Part shown: piece by piece, positions 7,808 through 15,647 of the stretch
How the letters are laid out: each line of letters begins with the position of its first letter
Numbering within the stretch: position 1 is the first letter of the stretch
NCBI GenBank assembly: GCA_035524335.1
Contig: DATKPE010000026.1
Coordinates: 1-24,231 of the forward strand
Source of the DNA: DATKPE01 sp035524335
GTDB taxonomy: Bacteria > Bacteroidota > Ignavibacteria > UBA10030 > SZUA-254
Direction: 5' to 3'
DNA: 24,231 bases
The notes under the pieces: generated by a model
Databases searched by the model: none
Seen by the model: the letters and a program-made list of their open reading frames with translations, nothing else
Told to the model about the DNA's origin: nothing
Position numbers and translations under genes: made by a program

Positions 7808-8530
7808 ATGGAAACGCCCATTGCCGTTCAACAGAATTCAATGCCCCGCATCGGAGATAAAGCCCCTTCATTCAGGGCGGTGACGACGCAGGGAGAGATC
7901 AACTTCCCGGCCGATTTTGCCGGCGGTTGGGTCATCCTCTTCAGCCACCCGGCGGATTTCACCCCCGTCTGCACTTCCGAATTCATGACGTTTGCGACGA
8001 TGGAGCAACAGTTCGCCCAGGCGAACTGCAGGCTGGTGGGCCTCTCCGTCGACGGGCTGTACAGCCATATCGCCTGGCTGAGAACCATCAGGGAGAAGAT
8101 CGAATACAGGGGAATGAAGGATGTCGAGGTGAAATTTCCCCTGATCGAAGACATCAAAATGGAGGTGGCGCGGGCGTACGGCATGCTCCAGCCGGGGGAA
8201 AGTTCCACGAAGGCTGTGCGGGCCGTTTTCGTGATCGACCCCCATGGCATAATCCGCGCCATCATTTACTATCCCCTCAGTCTGGGGAGGAATTTCGACG
8301 AGCTCTACCGGGTCGTGATCGCCCTGCAGACGGCCGATGCGTTCGCCGTCGCCACGCCGGCCGACTGGAGGCCGGGTGACGACGTCATCGTGCCCACCGC
8401 CGGATCCTGCGGTGTCGCGAAGGAACGGATGGAGAAGAAACAGAAGGACATCACCTGTCACGACTGGTTCTTCTGCACGAAAAAACTGAGCAAGGAAAAG
8501 ATCTTCCAGACCATCCTCAGGAAAAAATAG
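7808..8530 (+). CDS. Prx6-subfamily peroxiredoxin (AhpC/TSA family)
   Basis: This 240-residue thioredoxin-fold peroxidase reduces hydrogen peroxide and organic hydroperoxides. The peroxidatic motif PADFTPVCTSEF places the catalytic cysteine at Cys55. The long C-terminal domain carries Cys201, Cys217 and Cys223 within SCGVAKER and CHDWFFCTKKL. That pattern is found in the Prx6-type enzymes of archaea and anaerobic bacteria, where the extra cysteines resolve the sulfenate. There is no signal peptide, so it is cytoplasmic. An AGGAAGGA ribosome binding site precedes the ATG. A strong stem-loop follows about 40 bases after the stop, suggesting that transcription ends here. It would protect the Fe-S and thiol proteins encoded nearby. 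Confidence 0.96.
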   Translation: METPIAVQQNSMPRIGDKAPSFRAVTTQGEINFPADFAGGWVILFSHPADFTPVCTSEFMTFATMEQQFAQANCRLVGLSVDGLYSHIAWLRTIREKIEYRGMKDVEVKFPLIEDIKMEVARAYGMLQPGESSTKAVRAVFVIDPHGIIRAIIYYPLSLGRNFDELYRVVIALQTADAFAVATPADWRPGDDVIVPTAGSCGVAKERMEKKQKDITCHDWFFCTKKLSKEKIFQTILRKK

Positions 8531-8568
8531 GCCGCCGGAACCCGACAATCCGGTGACCGCCGGACGCT

Positions 8569-8602
8569 CATTCCGCAGACGTTTCCTTTCGCCTGCGGAA
8601 TG
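8569..8602 (+). terminator. Stem-loop after the peroxiredoxin gene
   Basis: CATTCCGCAG at 8569-8578 is the exact reverse complement of CTGCGGAATG at 8593-8602, a 10-bp stem with a 14-base loop. It lies between the peroxiredoxin stop and the lipocalin start. There is no clear T-run after it, so it may be a terminator or an RNA-stabilising or processing hairpin. Confidence 0.5.
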
Positions 8603-8686
8603 CGGCGGGCGGGATCGTGCCGGCAAAACACCGGCCCAACTTCCGGCAGTTGCATTACTCTTCTTCATTCGGAACTTACCATACAC

Positions 8687-9238
8687 ATGAAAACGTTCAG
8701 CGTATTTCTCATCATGCTCTTTTCTCTCCACCCCGCGCGGTCACAGGACCGGACGAAGAAGCCGCTCGACGCCGTGCCGTCCGTCGACCTGTCGAAGTAC
8801 GCCGGAACCTGGTACGAAATCGCGCGACTGCCGAACAGGTTTCAGGAAAAATGCGCCTCCGACGTCACCGCCTCCTATACGCTCCTCGACAACGGCGAAA
8901 TCAGGGTGGTCAACCGGTGCAGAACATACGACGGAGATACCACAGAAGCCGAGGGCCTCGCCCGGCGTGCGGACGGGGATGAACCGGCCTCAAAGCTGAA
9001 GGTGCGGTTCGCCCCCGGAATCCTCGCGTTCCTGCCGTTCGTGTGGGGGGATTACTGGATCATCGATCTCGCGACCGATTACAGCTATGCCGTGATCGGG
9101 GAACCGAACAGGGAGTATCTCTGGATTCTCTCGCGGACGCCGCAGATGGAGGACACGACCTATCACGCAATTGCCGGCCGGCTGAGAGAGCAGGGTTACG
9201 ATCCGGCGAAACTCGTCCGGACTGTGCAATCCCGGTAA
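8687..9238 (+). CDS. blc: Secreted bacterial lipocalin (Blc/apolipoprotein D type)
   Basis: This 183-residue protein opens with a short signal peptide (MKTFSVFLIMLFSLHPARS) and then a lipocalin domain. The family hallmark GTWYEIARLPNRFQ is at about residues 41-54, followed by a C-terminal strand pattern (YLWILSRTP) and the helix region ending LREQGYDPAKLVRT. Bacterial lipocalins bind fatty acids or lysophospholipids during envelope stress. E. coli Blc is an outer-membrane lipoprotein; here there is no lipobox cysteine after the signal, so the protein is probably periplasmic or secreted. I chose the ATG at 8687 because it gives a proper signal peptide. An upstream start at 8600 would add 29 non-hydrophobic residues and would run through the hairpin. 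It has no obvious functional tie to its sulfur neighbours. Confidence 0.93.
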   Translation: MKTFSVFLIMLFSLHPARSQDRTKKPLDAVPSVDLSKYAGTWYEIARLPNRFQEKCASDVTASYTLLDNGEIRVVNRCRTYDGDTTEAEGLARRADGDEPASKLKVRFAPGILAFLPFVWGDYWIIDLATDYSYAVIGEPNREYLWILSRTPQMEDTTYHAIAGRLREQGYDPAKLVRTVQSR

Positions 9239-9446
9239 CGGGGACCGCTCAACATTTGGCGTCATCCCCGGTGGAATTGCGGTGTGCTATTCCCGATCGA
9301 AAGCACCCGATTGGAGCGCCGACGTGAATCCGGGGCTTTTCCCGAAACACAACCGCCGGACTGTGCAATGCCAATTCCGCTGAAGTATCGCCGGACAATA
9401 TGATTCACCATCTGCATAAGGACGACATGCGGATGAAGAGAGCAGA

Positions 9447-9477
9447 TTGACAATCCTGCCGGGTTTTTTTACATTTC
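9447..9477 (+). promoter_or_regulatory. Strong candidate promoter for the dsrC gene cluster
   Basis: TTGACA at 9447-9452, a 17-base spacer and TACATT at 9470-9475 match the sigma-70 layout. The same bases also fit the Bacteroidota layout: TTG, then 20 bases, then TACATTTC, which matches TAnnTTTG in all but the last base. The predicted start of transcription would be near 9482, leaving a leader of about 38 bases before the dsrC ATG at 9520. Confidence 0.55.
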
Positions 9478-9519
9478 AGTGAGCGTTTGCACCGGAACCA
9501 TCGAAACGGAAGAAATCAC

Positions 9520-9837
9520 ATGGCGAAAATGGAAATCGAGGGGAAAAGCTTTGATGTCGATGGGGATGGATTTCTTCTCAATCCGGCGATCTGGAACCGG
9601 GAAGTCGCCTCTCTGATCGCGAAGTACGACGGCATCGCGGAACTGACCGAGAAGCACTGGGCGATCGTCCATTTCATCCGCGAAAACTGGGAACAGAAGG
9701 GGATGGCACCGATGATCCGGTCGATCTGCCAGACGACCGGCATACGGTTGAAGGAGATTTACGAACTGTTCCCGCTCGGCCCCGCCCGGGGAGCGTGCCG
9801 TGTCGCCGGTCTGCCGAAACCGGACGGGTGCGTTTAA
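9520..9837 (+). CDS. dsrC: DsrC sulfur-carrier protein with both redox cysteines
   Basis: This 105-residue protein is DsrC, a small cytoplasmic carrier of sulfane sulfur and thiol/disulfide electrons. The core reads DVDGDGFLLNP ... LTEKHWAIVHFIRENW. The C-terminal arm ends GACRVAGLPKPDGCV with Cys104 as the penultimate residue and Cys93 ten residues earlier. TusE homologues keep only the penultimate cysteine, so having both marks a true DsrC able to form the intramolecular disulfide or a trisulfide. The ATG at 9520 has GGAAG upstream; an ATG-like start 33 bases earlier adds a basic leader not found in the family. It heads an operon with HdrE/DsrM-like and HdrD/DsrK-like genes, the membrane complex thought to reduce DsrC in sulfate reducers. 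No dsrAB is in the window. Confidence 0.93.
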   Translation: MAKMEIEGKSFDVDGDGFLLNPAIWNREVASLIAKYDGIAELTEKHWAIVHFIRENWEQKGMAPMIRSICQTTGIRLKEIYELFPLGPARGACRVAGLPKPDGCV

Positions 9838-9852
9838 AAAAGACCAACCCCG

Positions 9853-10473
9853 ATGATCTGGTACCGGACCGTTTCCGAAATTTCGCTCCTCGCCGGCTGT
9901 CTCGCCGCCTGCTGGCATCTTGTGAAATATTTCCGGTTGGGCGCTCCGCGCGATTTCTCCCGCAGGCGCGGCGACACCGCATCGGCGGTTTTCTACTCCT
10001 TCACGGGGGCCATGAACCCGGCAAAAAAAGAATCGGCCCTCCTCCATCTTCCGACCTATACGGCCGGCGTGCTCTATCACCTCGGCACATTCGCCTCGCT
10101 CCTCCTGTATGCCCTGTTTCTCCTCCGTCTCGAACCGCGCGGAATCGTGCTCTGGGGATTCGCCTCCCTCCTCTGCGCCTCGAGCCTGAGCGGGGCCGGG
10201 ATGCTCGTCAAGCGGATCGCGGTGCGCCGTCTCCGGTCGCTTTCAACCCCGGACGATTTCGTCTCCAACATGCTGGTCACGCTCTTCCAGCTCTTCTCCC
10301 TCGGGATGCTGACCGGAATATCCTGCGCACCGGAGTACTATCTTGCCGTGAGCGCCCTTCTGCTTTACGCACCGGCGGGCAAGCTGAAGCATGCCCTGTA
10401 CTTTTTTGCCGCCCGGTACCAGCTCGGCGTGTTCAACGGCTGGCGCGGCGTCTGGCCGGCCGGGAAATACTGA
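9853..10473 (+). CDS. HdrE/DsrM/TmcC-like membrane cytochrome b subunit
   Basis: This 206-residue membrane protein has five or so hydrophobic segments and starts 15 bases after dsrC. It resembles the heme-b membrane subunits of heterodisulfide-reductase-like complexes (HdrE, DsrM, TmcC; NarI fold). Candidate heme-ligand histidines are His65 and His76 (HLPTYTAGVLYHLG) and His180 (KLKHALYFF). The loop RLRSLSTPDDFVSN near 127-139 and the end GVFNGWRGVWP fit this family. Its role would be quinone oxidation or reduction in the membrane, passing electrons to the Fe-S subunit encoded next. It is shorter than typical DsrM, which has extra helices, so HdrE/TmcC-like is the safer label. Confidence 0.82.
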   Translation: MIWYRTVSEISLLAGCLAACWHLVKYFRLGAPRDFSRRRGDTASAVFYSFTGAMNPAKKESALLHLPTYTAGVLYHLGTFASLLLYALFLLRLEPRGIVLWGFASLLCASSLSGAGMLVKRIAVRRLRSLSTPDDFVSNMLVTLFQLFSLGMLTGISCAPEYYLAVSALLLYAPAGKLKHALYFFAARYQLGVFNGWRGVWPAGKY

Positions 10474-10483
10474 GCCTCCGCCT

Positions 10484-11776
10484 ATGCCCTGTTCCCCCGA
10501 TCAGCGATCTGCCGCCCTCAGCGTTCTCACCAACCCGCCAGACAACCGGCTCCTGACGGAAGTCAACAGCTGTGTGCACTGCGGTCTGTGCGCCGAAAGC
10601 TGTATGTACTACCTCGCCACGCGGGATGAAAAATTCATTCCGGCGCGGAAGGTGGAGCTGGTCTCGGCCCTCCATCGCCGGTACTGCACGGCCGGAGGCA
10701 GGATCCTCCCCTGGCTGACCGGCGCCCGGGAGCTCGATGATGCCGCTATCGGAGAGATGACCGACCTCTTCTTCGGGGCATGCACCGGCTGTGGACGATG
10801 CACGCTGCACTGTTCCATCGGAGTCGATATCGCTTATCTGGTCAGGACCGGACGGACGATGCTCTCCCGCATGGGAAACGTGCCGGCAACCCTGCAGTCG
10901 ACCATCACCGCTGCGCTTCAGACGGGCAACAACATGGGGATACCGGCGGGGGAATTTACAGACACCCTCTCCTGGCTGCAGGATGAACTCCGTGACGAGG
11001 TCGGAGATCCCGCGGCGGAAATTCCTCTCGATCAGCCCGGCCGGCGTCTGCTCTACACCCTCAACCCGCGCGAACCGAAGTTCTTCCCGCTCTCCATCTC
11101 GGCCATGGCGAAGATATTCTATGCTGCCGGGGAGAGCTGGACCCTCTCGACGAGGATGTACGACGTCACCAACTATGCGTTTTTCTCCGGCAACGGCGAC
11201 GAAGCGGCCGTGATCGCCCGCCGGCTGTATGAGGAAACCGGCATCCTCGGCGCACAACGCTGTGTCCTTGCCGAGTGCGGACACGGATCCAGAGCCTTTC
11301 GCTGGGAAGGACCCAACTATCTGAAGACGCCGTATCCCTTTGAGGTCCTCACCTCCGTGGAACTGCTTGCGGAGTACATCCGCGACGGAAGGATAAAGCT
11401 CGACAGCGGCAGGAATACGGAGCTTGTGACCCTTCATGACCCGTGTAATCTGGTCAGAATGGGCGGGATCGTCGCCGAACAGCGATACGTTCTGAACCAC
11501 GCTGTGAAGAACTTCGTCGAAATGACGCCTCATGGGATCGACAATTTCTGCTGCGGGGGCGGGGGCGGCCAGCTCGCCATGAGCGAATACGCCGACCGCC
11601 GGATGAAAATCGCCGAGATCAAGGCCGAGCAGATCCGTCGCACCGGCGCGGCCGTGGTCGTCACCCCGTGCCACAATTGTGTCGACCAGCTGATGCAGAT
11701 TGAAAACAGATTCAAGCTCGGCGTGAAAATACGGACACTGGGCGAAATCGTCGCCGATGCCCTGATTCTCGACTGA
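10484..11776 (+). CDS. HdrD/DsrK/TmcB-like iron-sulfur protein (CCG domain)
   Basis: This 430-residue cytoplasmic protein has two 4Fe-4S ferredoxin motifs, CVHCGLCAESC at Cys30-40 and CTGCGRCTLHC at Cys100-110. The C-terminal half is the cysteine-rich CCG domain of heterodisulfide reductases: Cys321, Cys356-Cys357 (CCGGGGGQL) and Cys396/Cys399 (CHNC). In HdrB and HdrD this set holds the catalytic noncubane Fe-S cluster. The first CCG repeat is degenerate (Cys260 and Cys265 in CVLAECGH), as in DsrK-type proteins. The start at 10484 gives a ten-base gap after the cytochrome b stop. With dsrC and the membrane subunit it should form a complex exchanging electrons between quinones and DsrC cysteines or a related disulfide. 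The true substrate in an organism without visible dsrAB is unknown. Confidence 0.9.
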   Translation: MPCSPDQRSAALSVLTNPPDNRLLTEVNSCVHCGLCAESCMYYLATRDEKFIPARKVELVSALHRRYCTAGGRILPWLTGARELDDAAIGEMTDLFFGACTGCGRCTLHCSIGVDIAYLVRTGRTMLSRMGNVPATLQSTITAALQTGNNMGIPAGEFTDTLSWLQDELRDEVGDPAAEIPLDQPGRRLLYTLNPREPKFFPLSISAMAKIFYAAGESWTLSTRMYDVTNYAFFSGNGDEAAVIARRLYEETGILGAQRCVLAECGHGSRAFRWEGPNYLKTPYPFEVLTSVELLAEYIRDGRIKLDSGRNTELVTLHDPCNLVRMGGIVAEQRYVLNHAVKNFVEMTPHGIDNFCCGGGGGQLAMSEYADRRMKIAEIKAEQIRRTGAAVVVTPCHNCVDQLMQIENRFKLGVKIRTLGEIVADALILD

Positions 11777-11806
11777 CCCGCGCCGCGCCTTCCATGGAGC
11801 ATTCCC

Positions 11807-12970
11807 ATGAGCACAATGATCTACCTCGACAACTCAGCCACCTCCTACCCGAAACCCGACGCCGTCTATGAATTCATGACGACATTCTGCCGTTCGCACG
11901 GCGTGAGCCCCGGGAGGTCGGGGTTCGATGCCGGCCTGCAGGCCGAGGAAATGGTGATCGAAACGCGCAAACTCCTCACCGCGCTGTTCAACGGAGGACC
12001 GGATTTCAACAGGCTCACGTTCAGCTACAATGCGAGCGACTCGCTGAACATGATCATTCAGGGGCTGACCGAAAAAGGCGACCACGTCGTCACCACCATG
12101 CTCGAACACAACTCGGTTCTGCGTCCCCTGCACCATCTGGCGCTGAACGGCACCATCGAGGTGACCCACGTTGGATTCGATCAGGACGGCTACGTGCATC
12201 CCGCCGACATCCGCGGGGCGATCCGGAAAAACACGAAGATGGTGGTCGTAAACCACTGTTCCAACGTCATCGGCACCATACAACCGATCGCCGAGATCGG
12301 CGCCGTCTGCCGTGAAGCGGGCGTGCTGTTCGTCGTCGATACGACGCAGAGCGCCGGCGTCGTTCCGATCGACATGCAGAACATGGGAATCGACGTCGTC
12401 GTTTTCACCGGGCACAAATGCCTCCTCGGCCCGACGGGAATCGGCGGATCGTACGTCCGGGAGAATGTCCCGGTGCGGTCGACCCGGTTCGGGGGCACCG
12501 GCGTCCGCTCGGCCCAGCTCACCCATCTCGAGGAATTTCCCTACCGGCTCGAATGCGGAACGCTCAATCTCCTCGGCGTCGCGGGGCTGAACGCCGGCGT
12601 CAAATGGATCCTGGAACAGGGTCCGGCGGCGATCCACGACCGGGAAATGCGGCTCTGGGAGAAACTGCGGAAAGGTATCGGGGGAGTTGACAATGTTACG
12701 ACCTACTGCGCCCGGAGCTCTGCGAATCACAATCCGGTTCTCAGCTTCAACGTCCGGGGTTTTGAAGCGGGCGACGTGGGAACGCTTATGGACGTCGATT
12801 ACAACATAGCCTGCCGTACCGGGCTCCAGTGCGCACCGAAGGTCCACGCGGCCCTGGGAACGGACAAACTCCACGGCACCGTCCGGCTGAGCATCGGGCC
12901 GTTCAATACCGAAGCGGATATCGACGCCGCGATCGTCGCCGTCCGCGAAATTGCCGCAATGAGAAAATAA
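11807..12970 (+). CDS. Class V aminotransferase, cysteine desulfurase family
   Basis: This 387-residue PLP enzyme belongs to the cysteine desulfurase/selenocysteine lyase group, which removes sulfur from L-cysteine as a protein-bound persulfide. It opens IYLDNSATSYPKP. The PLP lysine is Lys204 in FTGHKCLLGPTG, with the partner aspartate in VVDTTQSAG (about 178). The likely persulfide cysteine is Cys342 in RTGLQCAPKVH, near the end SIGPFNTEADID. This order resembles the IscS/SufS-like subgroup annotated simply as cysteine desulfurase family protein. It starts 30 bases after the HdrD-like gene on the same strand, so it probably belongs to the dsrC operon and may load DsrC or another carrier; this link is inference. 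No Fe-S scaffold gene (iscU, sufU, sufBCD) is nearby. Confidence 0.9.
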   Translation: MSTMIYLDNSATSYPKPDAVYEFMTTFCRSHGVSPGRSGFDAGLQAEEMVIETRKLLTALFNGGPDFNRLTFSYNASDSLNMIIQGLTEKGDHVVTTMLEHNSVLRPLHHLALNGTIEVTHVGFDQDGYVHPADIRGAIRKNTKMVVVNHCSNVIGTIQPIAEIGAVCREAGVLFVVDTTQSAGVVPIDMQNMGIDVVVFTGHKCLLGPTGIGGSYVRENVPVRSTRFGGTGVRSAQLTHLEEFPYRLECGTLNLLGVAGLNAGVKWILEQGPAAIHDREMRLWEKLRKGIGGVDNVTTYCARSSANHNPVLSFNVRGFEAGDVGTLMDVDYNIACRTGLQCAPKVHAALGTDKLHGTVRLSIGPFNTEADIDAAIVAVREIAAMRK

Positions 12971-12989
12971 CCCGCCGGTCCCGGATGCT

Positions 12990-14387
12990 TCAGAGATCCA
13001 GTCGGGATTCAAACCGGTCATCCACATCCGTCCGGTAGTAAGATCCGCGTTCCCGGTCGAGATGGTAACCGTCCGCATGGCGCCCCCGCGCGATCTCTCC
13101 GAGCGCCTCCGCAAGAGTGTCGATTTCCCCCGCCGTGTTATACAGACCGAAACTGATCCGCACCGCACCGGGAATCACCGACCGGTCCCGGTCGAGGATC
13201 CGCTGTTCCAGTTCCCTGGCCGCCTGTTCGCCGACCTGCAGGATGCATTTCACATACGGATGAGCACAGAAGCATCCGCTCCGCGTTCCGATCCCCCATT
13301 CATAGCTGAGGATGGCGGCGAGAAGGGCGTGGGGTATTTTCCCCAGATTGAACGGGATGACACCGAGCCGTGATGCGGCGTTCCGGGGATCCGTATCGCC
13401 GTAGATCGTGATGCCGGGTATGCCTTTCAGTCGCTCGAGGGCATAGGCGGTGAGATGCACTTCATGTTCAATGACGGCCGGCCAGCCGGCGTCTTCAAGA
13501 AATCTGATGACCGAGGCGAGTGCGACCGTTCCCACAATGTCGGGCGTCCCTGCCTCCTCTTTGTCCGGCAGGTCGGTCCAGTAGGCATTTTCAAGGGTCA
13601 CGATATCGACCGAGCCGCCTCCCACCAGATGGGGATCGCCCTGTTCGAAGATGTTTCTGTTGCCTATAAGCACGCCGACGCCGAACGGCGCATACATTTT
13701 GTGCGCGGAAAATGCGAGAAAGTCGATGTGTTCCGGATGACCGGCAGGTTTGATGTCGATCGGCCGATGAGGGGCATACTGCGCGGCATCGATGAAGATC
13801 TTCGCCCCGGCCTCGTGGGTCCACCGGGCGTAGTCACCGATCGGGTTGATGTATCCGGTGACGTTCGAGGCGCCGGTCACGGCGACAAGCGCCAGACTCC
13901 CCTTGTACCGCTCGAGCTTTGCCCGGAAATCCCCGTTGTCGATGCGGCCGTCCGGGAGAACGTCGACGTGGACGACAGTTGCGGCACTGCGCCAGGGAAG
14001 TTCATTCGAGTGATGCTCCATGACCGTCGTCAGAACGACGTCGCCGGGCCGGAACGGATAGCGATCGGCGAGATGGTTGATCGATTCGGTGGTGTTCCTC
14101 GTGAAAATGACGATGCTGTCGCGCGGAGAAGCGTGGACGAAACGGTAAATCCGTTCGCGGGATTTTTCGAAAGCCCAGGAGGAGAGGCGCGATTTGTATC
14201 CCTCTCCCCGGTGGACATTGCTGTACCAGCGGGAGAAGTTGTTGACGGCCTGAAGCGCCGGCAGGAGCGCCGGTGTCGACGCCGCATTGTCGAGGTTGAT
14301 GAACGGCCGGGTCTTTCCGCCGAGAACCGGCACCTGCTCATCGACGCCGGCAAAGATCGATCGAAATGTTTGTGTCTGCATAACCAT
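12990..14387 (-). CDS. Second class V aminotransferase, SufS/CsdA-like
   Basis: This 465-residue PLP enzyme of the class V fold is distinct in sequence from the convergent gene next to it. Visible motifs are FINLDNAASTPA (29-40), TRNTTESIN, TTVMEHHSNELPW, FIDAAQYAPHRP (Asp200 facing the PLP ring) and FSAHKMYAPFG with the PLP lysine Lys230. RSGCFCAHPYVKC gives Cys372, Cys374 and Cys381, one of which is probably the persulfide cysteine. It is longer than SufS (about 405) because of an N-terminal lead and a charged C-terminal tail of about 30 residues after the fold. The stop lies 19 bases from the stop of the plus-strand desulfurase. No Shine-Dalgarno is clear at the ATG; a second ATG two codons in is equally possible. 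Cysteine desulfurase or another aminotransferase/lyase are both plausible. Confidence 0.87.
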   Translation of the reverse strand: MVMQTQTFRSIFAGVDEQVPVLGGKTRPFINLDNAASTPALLPALQAVNNFSRWYSNVHRGEGYKSRLSSWAFEKSRERIYRFVHASPRDSIVIFTRNTTESINHLADRYPFRPGDVVLTTVMEHHSNELPWRSAATVVHVDVLPDGRIDNGDFRAKLERYKGSLALVAVTGASNVTGYINPIGDYARWTHEAGAKIFIDAAQYAPHRPIDIKPAGHPEHIDFLAFSAHKMYAPFGVGVLIGNRNIFEQGDPHLVGGGSVDIVTLENAYWTDLPDKEEAGTPDIVGTVALASVIRFLEDAGWPAVIEHEVHLTAYALERLKGIPGITIYGDTDPRNAASRLGVIPFNLGKIPHALLAAILSYEWGIGTRSGCFCAHPYVKCILQVGEQAARELEQRILDRDRSVIPGAVRISFGLYNTAGEIDTLAEALGEIARGRHADGYHLDRERGSYYRTDVDDRFESRLDL

Positions 14388-14480
14388 TAGATGTGAGAGA
14401 TGTACCGCGGAGGCCTTCCGCCCCGGGGATTCCGGACCGGTTCATGCCGGCCACCGGCTGTCGCCGCCTGAATATGCAAT

Positions 14481-14511
14481 TGAATATAGGGAATACGGAA
14501 CCGTTTGCAAA
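14481..14511 (-). promoter_or_regulatory. Candidate Bacteroidota-type promoter for the second class V aminotransferase
   Basis: Read on the minus strand, TTTG at 14511-14508 is followed by exactly 19 bases and then TATATTCA at 14488-14481, close to the TTTG-N19-TAnnTTTG pattern of Bacteroidota primary promoters (two mismatches in the downstream box). It lies in the AT-rich part of the 148-base gap between the methyltransferase stop and the aminotransferase start. Confidence 0.4.
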
Positions 14512-14535
14512 TATTGCTCCCCGGACCCGCCCCTC

Positions 14536-15087
14536 CTAAGCTCCGGAACCGGGCAGAAGTATCAGCACCATGTGATCCAGCCGGCGGACTTCGGGCGTCC
14601 GACAGCCGATCTTCCGCGCAGTTTCGAGGATCTCCTCCGGCCTGAGGCGATGCGCGATCGGAGGACCGGCAGTCTCCTCCAGATAGGGCCACTCGAGAAT
14701 CGCAACACGTGCCCGGGCACACCGTACCGTCTCGCCGAGGGCCCGTTCCAGATCGTCCGACTCATGAAGCACATGACCCAGAAAGACCAGATCAAATGAC
14801 CGGTCGGGAAACGGGATCTGTTCGACCGTCCCGCTCTGAAACACGCCTGCGGGGACATACTCCCGCGCCGCTTCGAGCATCCCGGGTTGAGGGTCAATTC
14901 CGGTGACGGAAAGTCCCCGCCGGGCGAATGCCTCTGCGAAGATCCCGCTCCCCGTTCCCACATCGAGGACAGTGCGGATTTCCGCTCCGGAGAGAGCGAG
15001 ATCGATGACCCGCTCCACTTCGAGCAGGCGCACCCGTTCCGGCGACCGGAGACGCTCTATTCCCCCCGCATACCTTCGTTCATGCAT
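14536..15087 (-). CDS. SAM-dependent methyltransferase (class I, Methyltransf_11 type)
   Basis: This 183-residue protein has the Rossmann-like class I methyltransferase fold. The SAM-binding motif VLDVGTGSGIFAE is at about residues 40-52, and GIDPQPGMLEAAR gives the acidic residue that contacts the ribose. A post-II region follows (PFPDRSFDLVFLGHVLHESDD), then AILEWPY. The substrate cannot be told from sequence; small-molecule methyltransferases and metalloid or thiol methylators share this layout. It starts 15 bases after the stop of a small unknown gene and lies 148 bases upstream of the second class V aminotransferase on the same strand. It has no signal peptide or extra domain. Confidence 0.88.
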   Translation of the reverse strand: MHERRYAGGIERLRSPERVRLLEVERVIDLALSGAEIRTVLDVGTGSGIFAEAFARRGLSVTGIDPQPGMLEAAREYVPAGVFQSGTVEQIPFPDRSFDLVFLGHVLHESDDLERALGETVRCARARVAILEWPYLEETAGPPIAHRLRPEEILETARKIGCRTPEVRRLDHMVLILLPGSGA

Positions 15088-15102
15088 ACAATATCCCGGA
15101 AC

Positions 15103-15336
15103 TCACCAATATCTGCGTAACAGTGCCGCCAGATAGAGACGGAGCTGTTCCCTGATAATATCGCTTTCGCACACAATGTCAAAATCCGCACAGGTTCGTT
15201 CGATCAGAGCTTCGGCATCGGAGCGGGACGCCGCTGTGCGAATTCCGTGTTCGATATCCCGGCACATGGCCCTGATTGTTTCATTCTGTCCGGAGGGCGG
15301 CAGATGAAACCGTTGTTCGAGCAGTTCGTCATTCAT
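15103..15336 (-). CDS. Small hypothetical protein upstream of the methyltransferase
   Basis: I do not recognise this 77-residue protein. It is largely helical by composition, with a charged centre (CRDIEHGIRTAASRSDAEALIER) and a basic-aromatic end (LAALLRRYW). The reading frame stays open for another 100 codons upstream, to 15645. The distal part covers the AT-rich region that should contain the divergent MerR promoter, so I used the ATG at 15336; 15486 is another possible start and would add 50 residues (VVRTEFSGAVRTGDRVLL ...). Neither has a clear Shine-Dalgarno. The 15-base gap to the methyltransferase start supports co-transcription. Confidence 0.5.
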   Translation of the reverse strand: MNDELLEQRFHLPPSGQNETIRAMCRDIEHGIRTAASRSDAEALIERTCADFDIVCESDIIREQLRLYLAALLRRYW

Positions 15337-15647
15337 ACTGTAGGCTAGATGGTATCTGATCCGGATTGTCCGACATAGGATGCGGGAAACCGGAAAAAGG
15401 ATCAGGCCGGGATCCGTCAGCAAAACTCTGTCGCCGGTTCGGACCGCACCGCTGAATTCTGTCCGTACCACTTCCAGCATTACCATTAATCTGCCGCATG
15501 GGTGTCTGGATTTGCGGGATCGACCCATCGTCCGCGAATATTCCTCAGAATTGATAACCGCATTATTCCTCTCTCCGCACACCTGAGAACCTTCATCAAC
15601 TTCATTGAATTTAAATCTGATAATTTGCCATATCTCACTTGGCACAG

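Noticed and set aside
9520..9837. Calling the small carrier TusE rather than DsrC
   Set aside because: TusE lacks the upstream cysteine of the C-terminal arm; here Cys93 and Cys104 are both present, ten residues apart.
10433..11674. Minus-strand open frame of about 413 codons over the HdrD-like gene
   Set aside because: The sense strand carries two ferredoxin motifs and a CCG domain in order, so the antisense frame is a shadow.
9520..12970. A full dissimilatory sulfite reduction (dsr) operon
   Set aside because: No dsrA, dsrB or siroheme-protein motif is found on either strand of the window.
11834..13168. Minus-strand open frame of about 444 codons over the first class V aminotransferase
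   Set aside because: Shadow; its translation has no family motif and it runs through the convergent gene junction.
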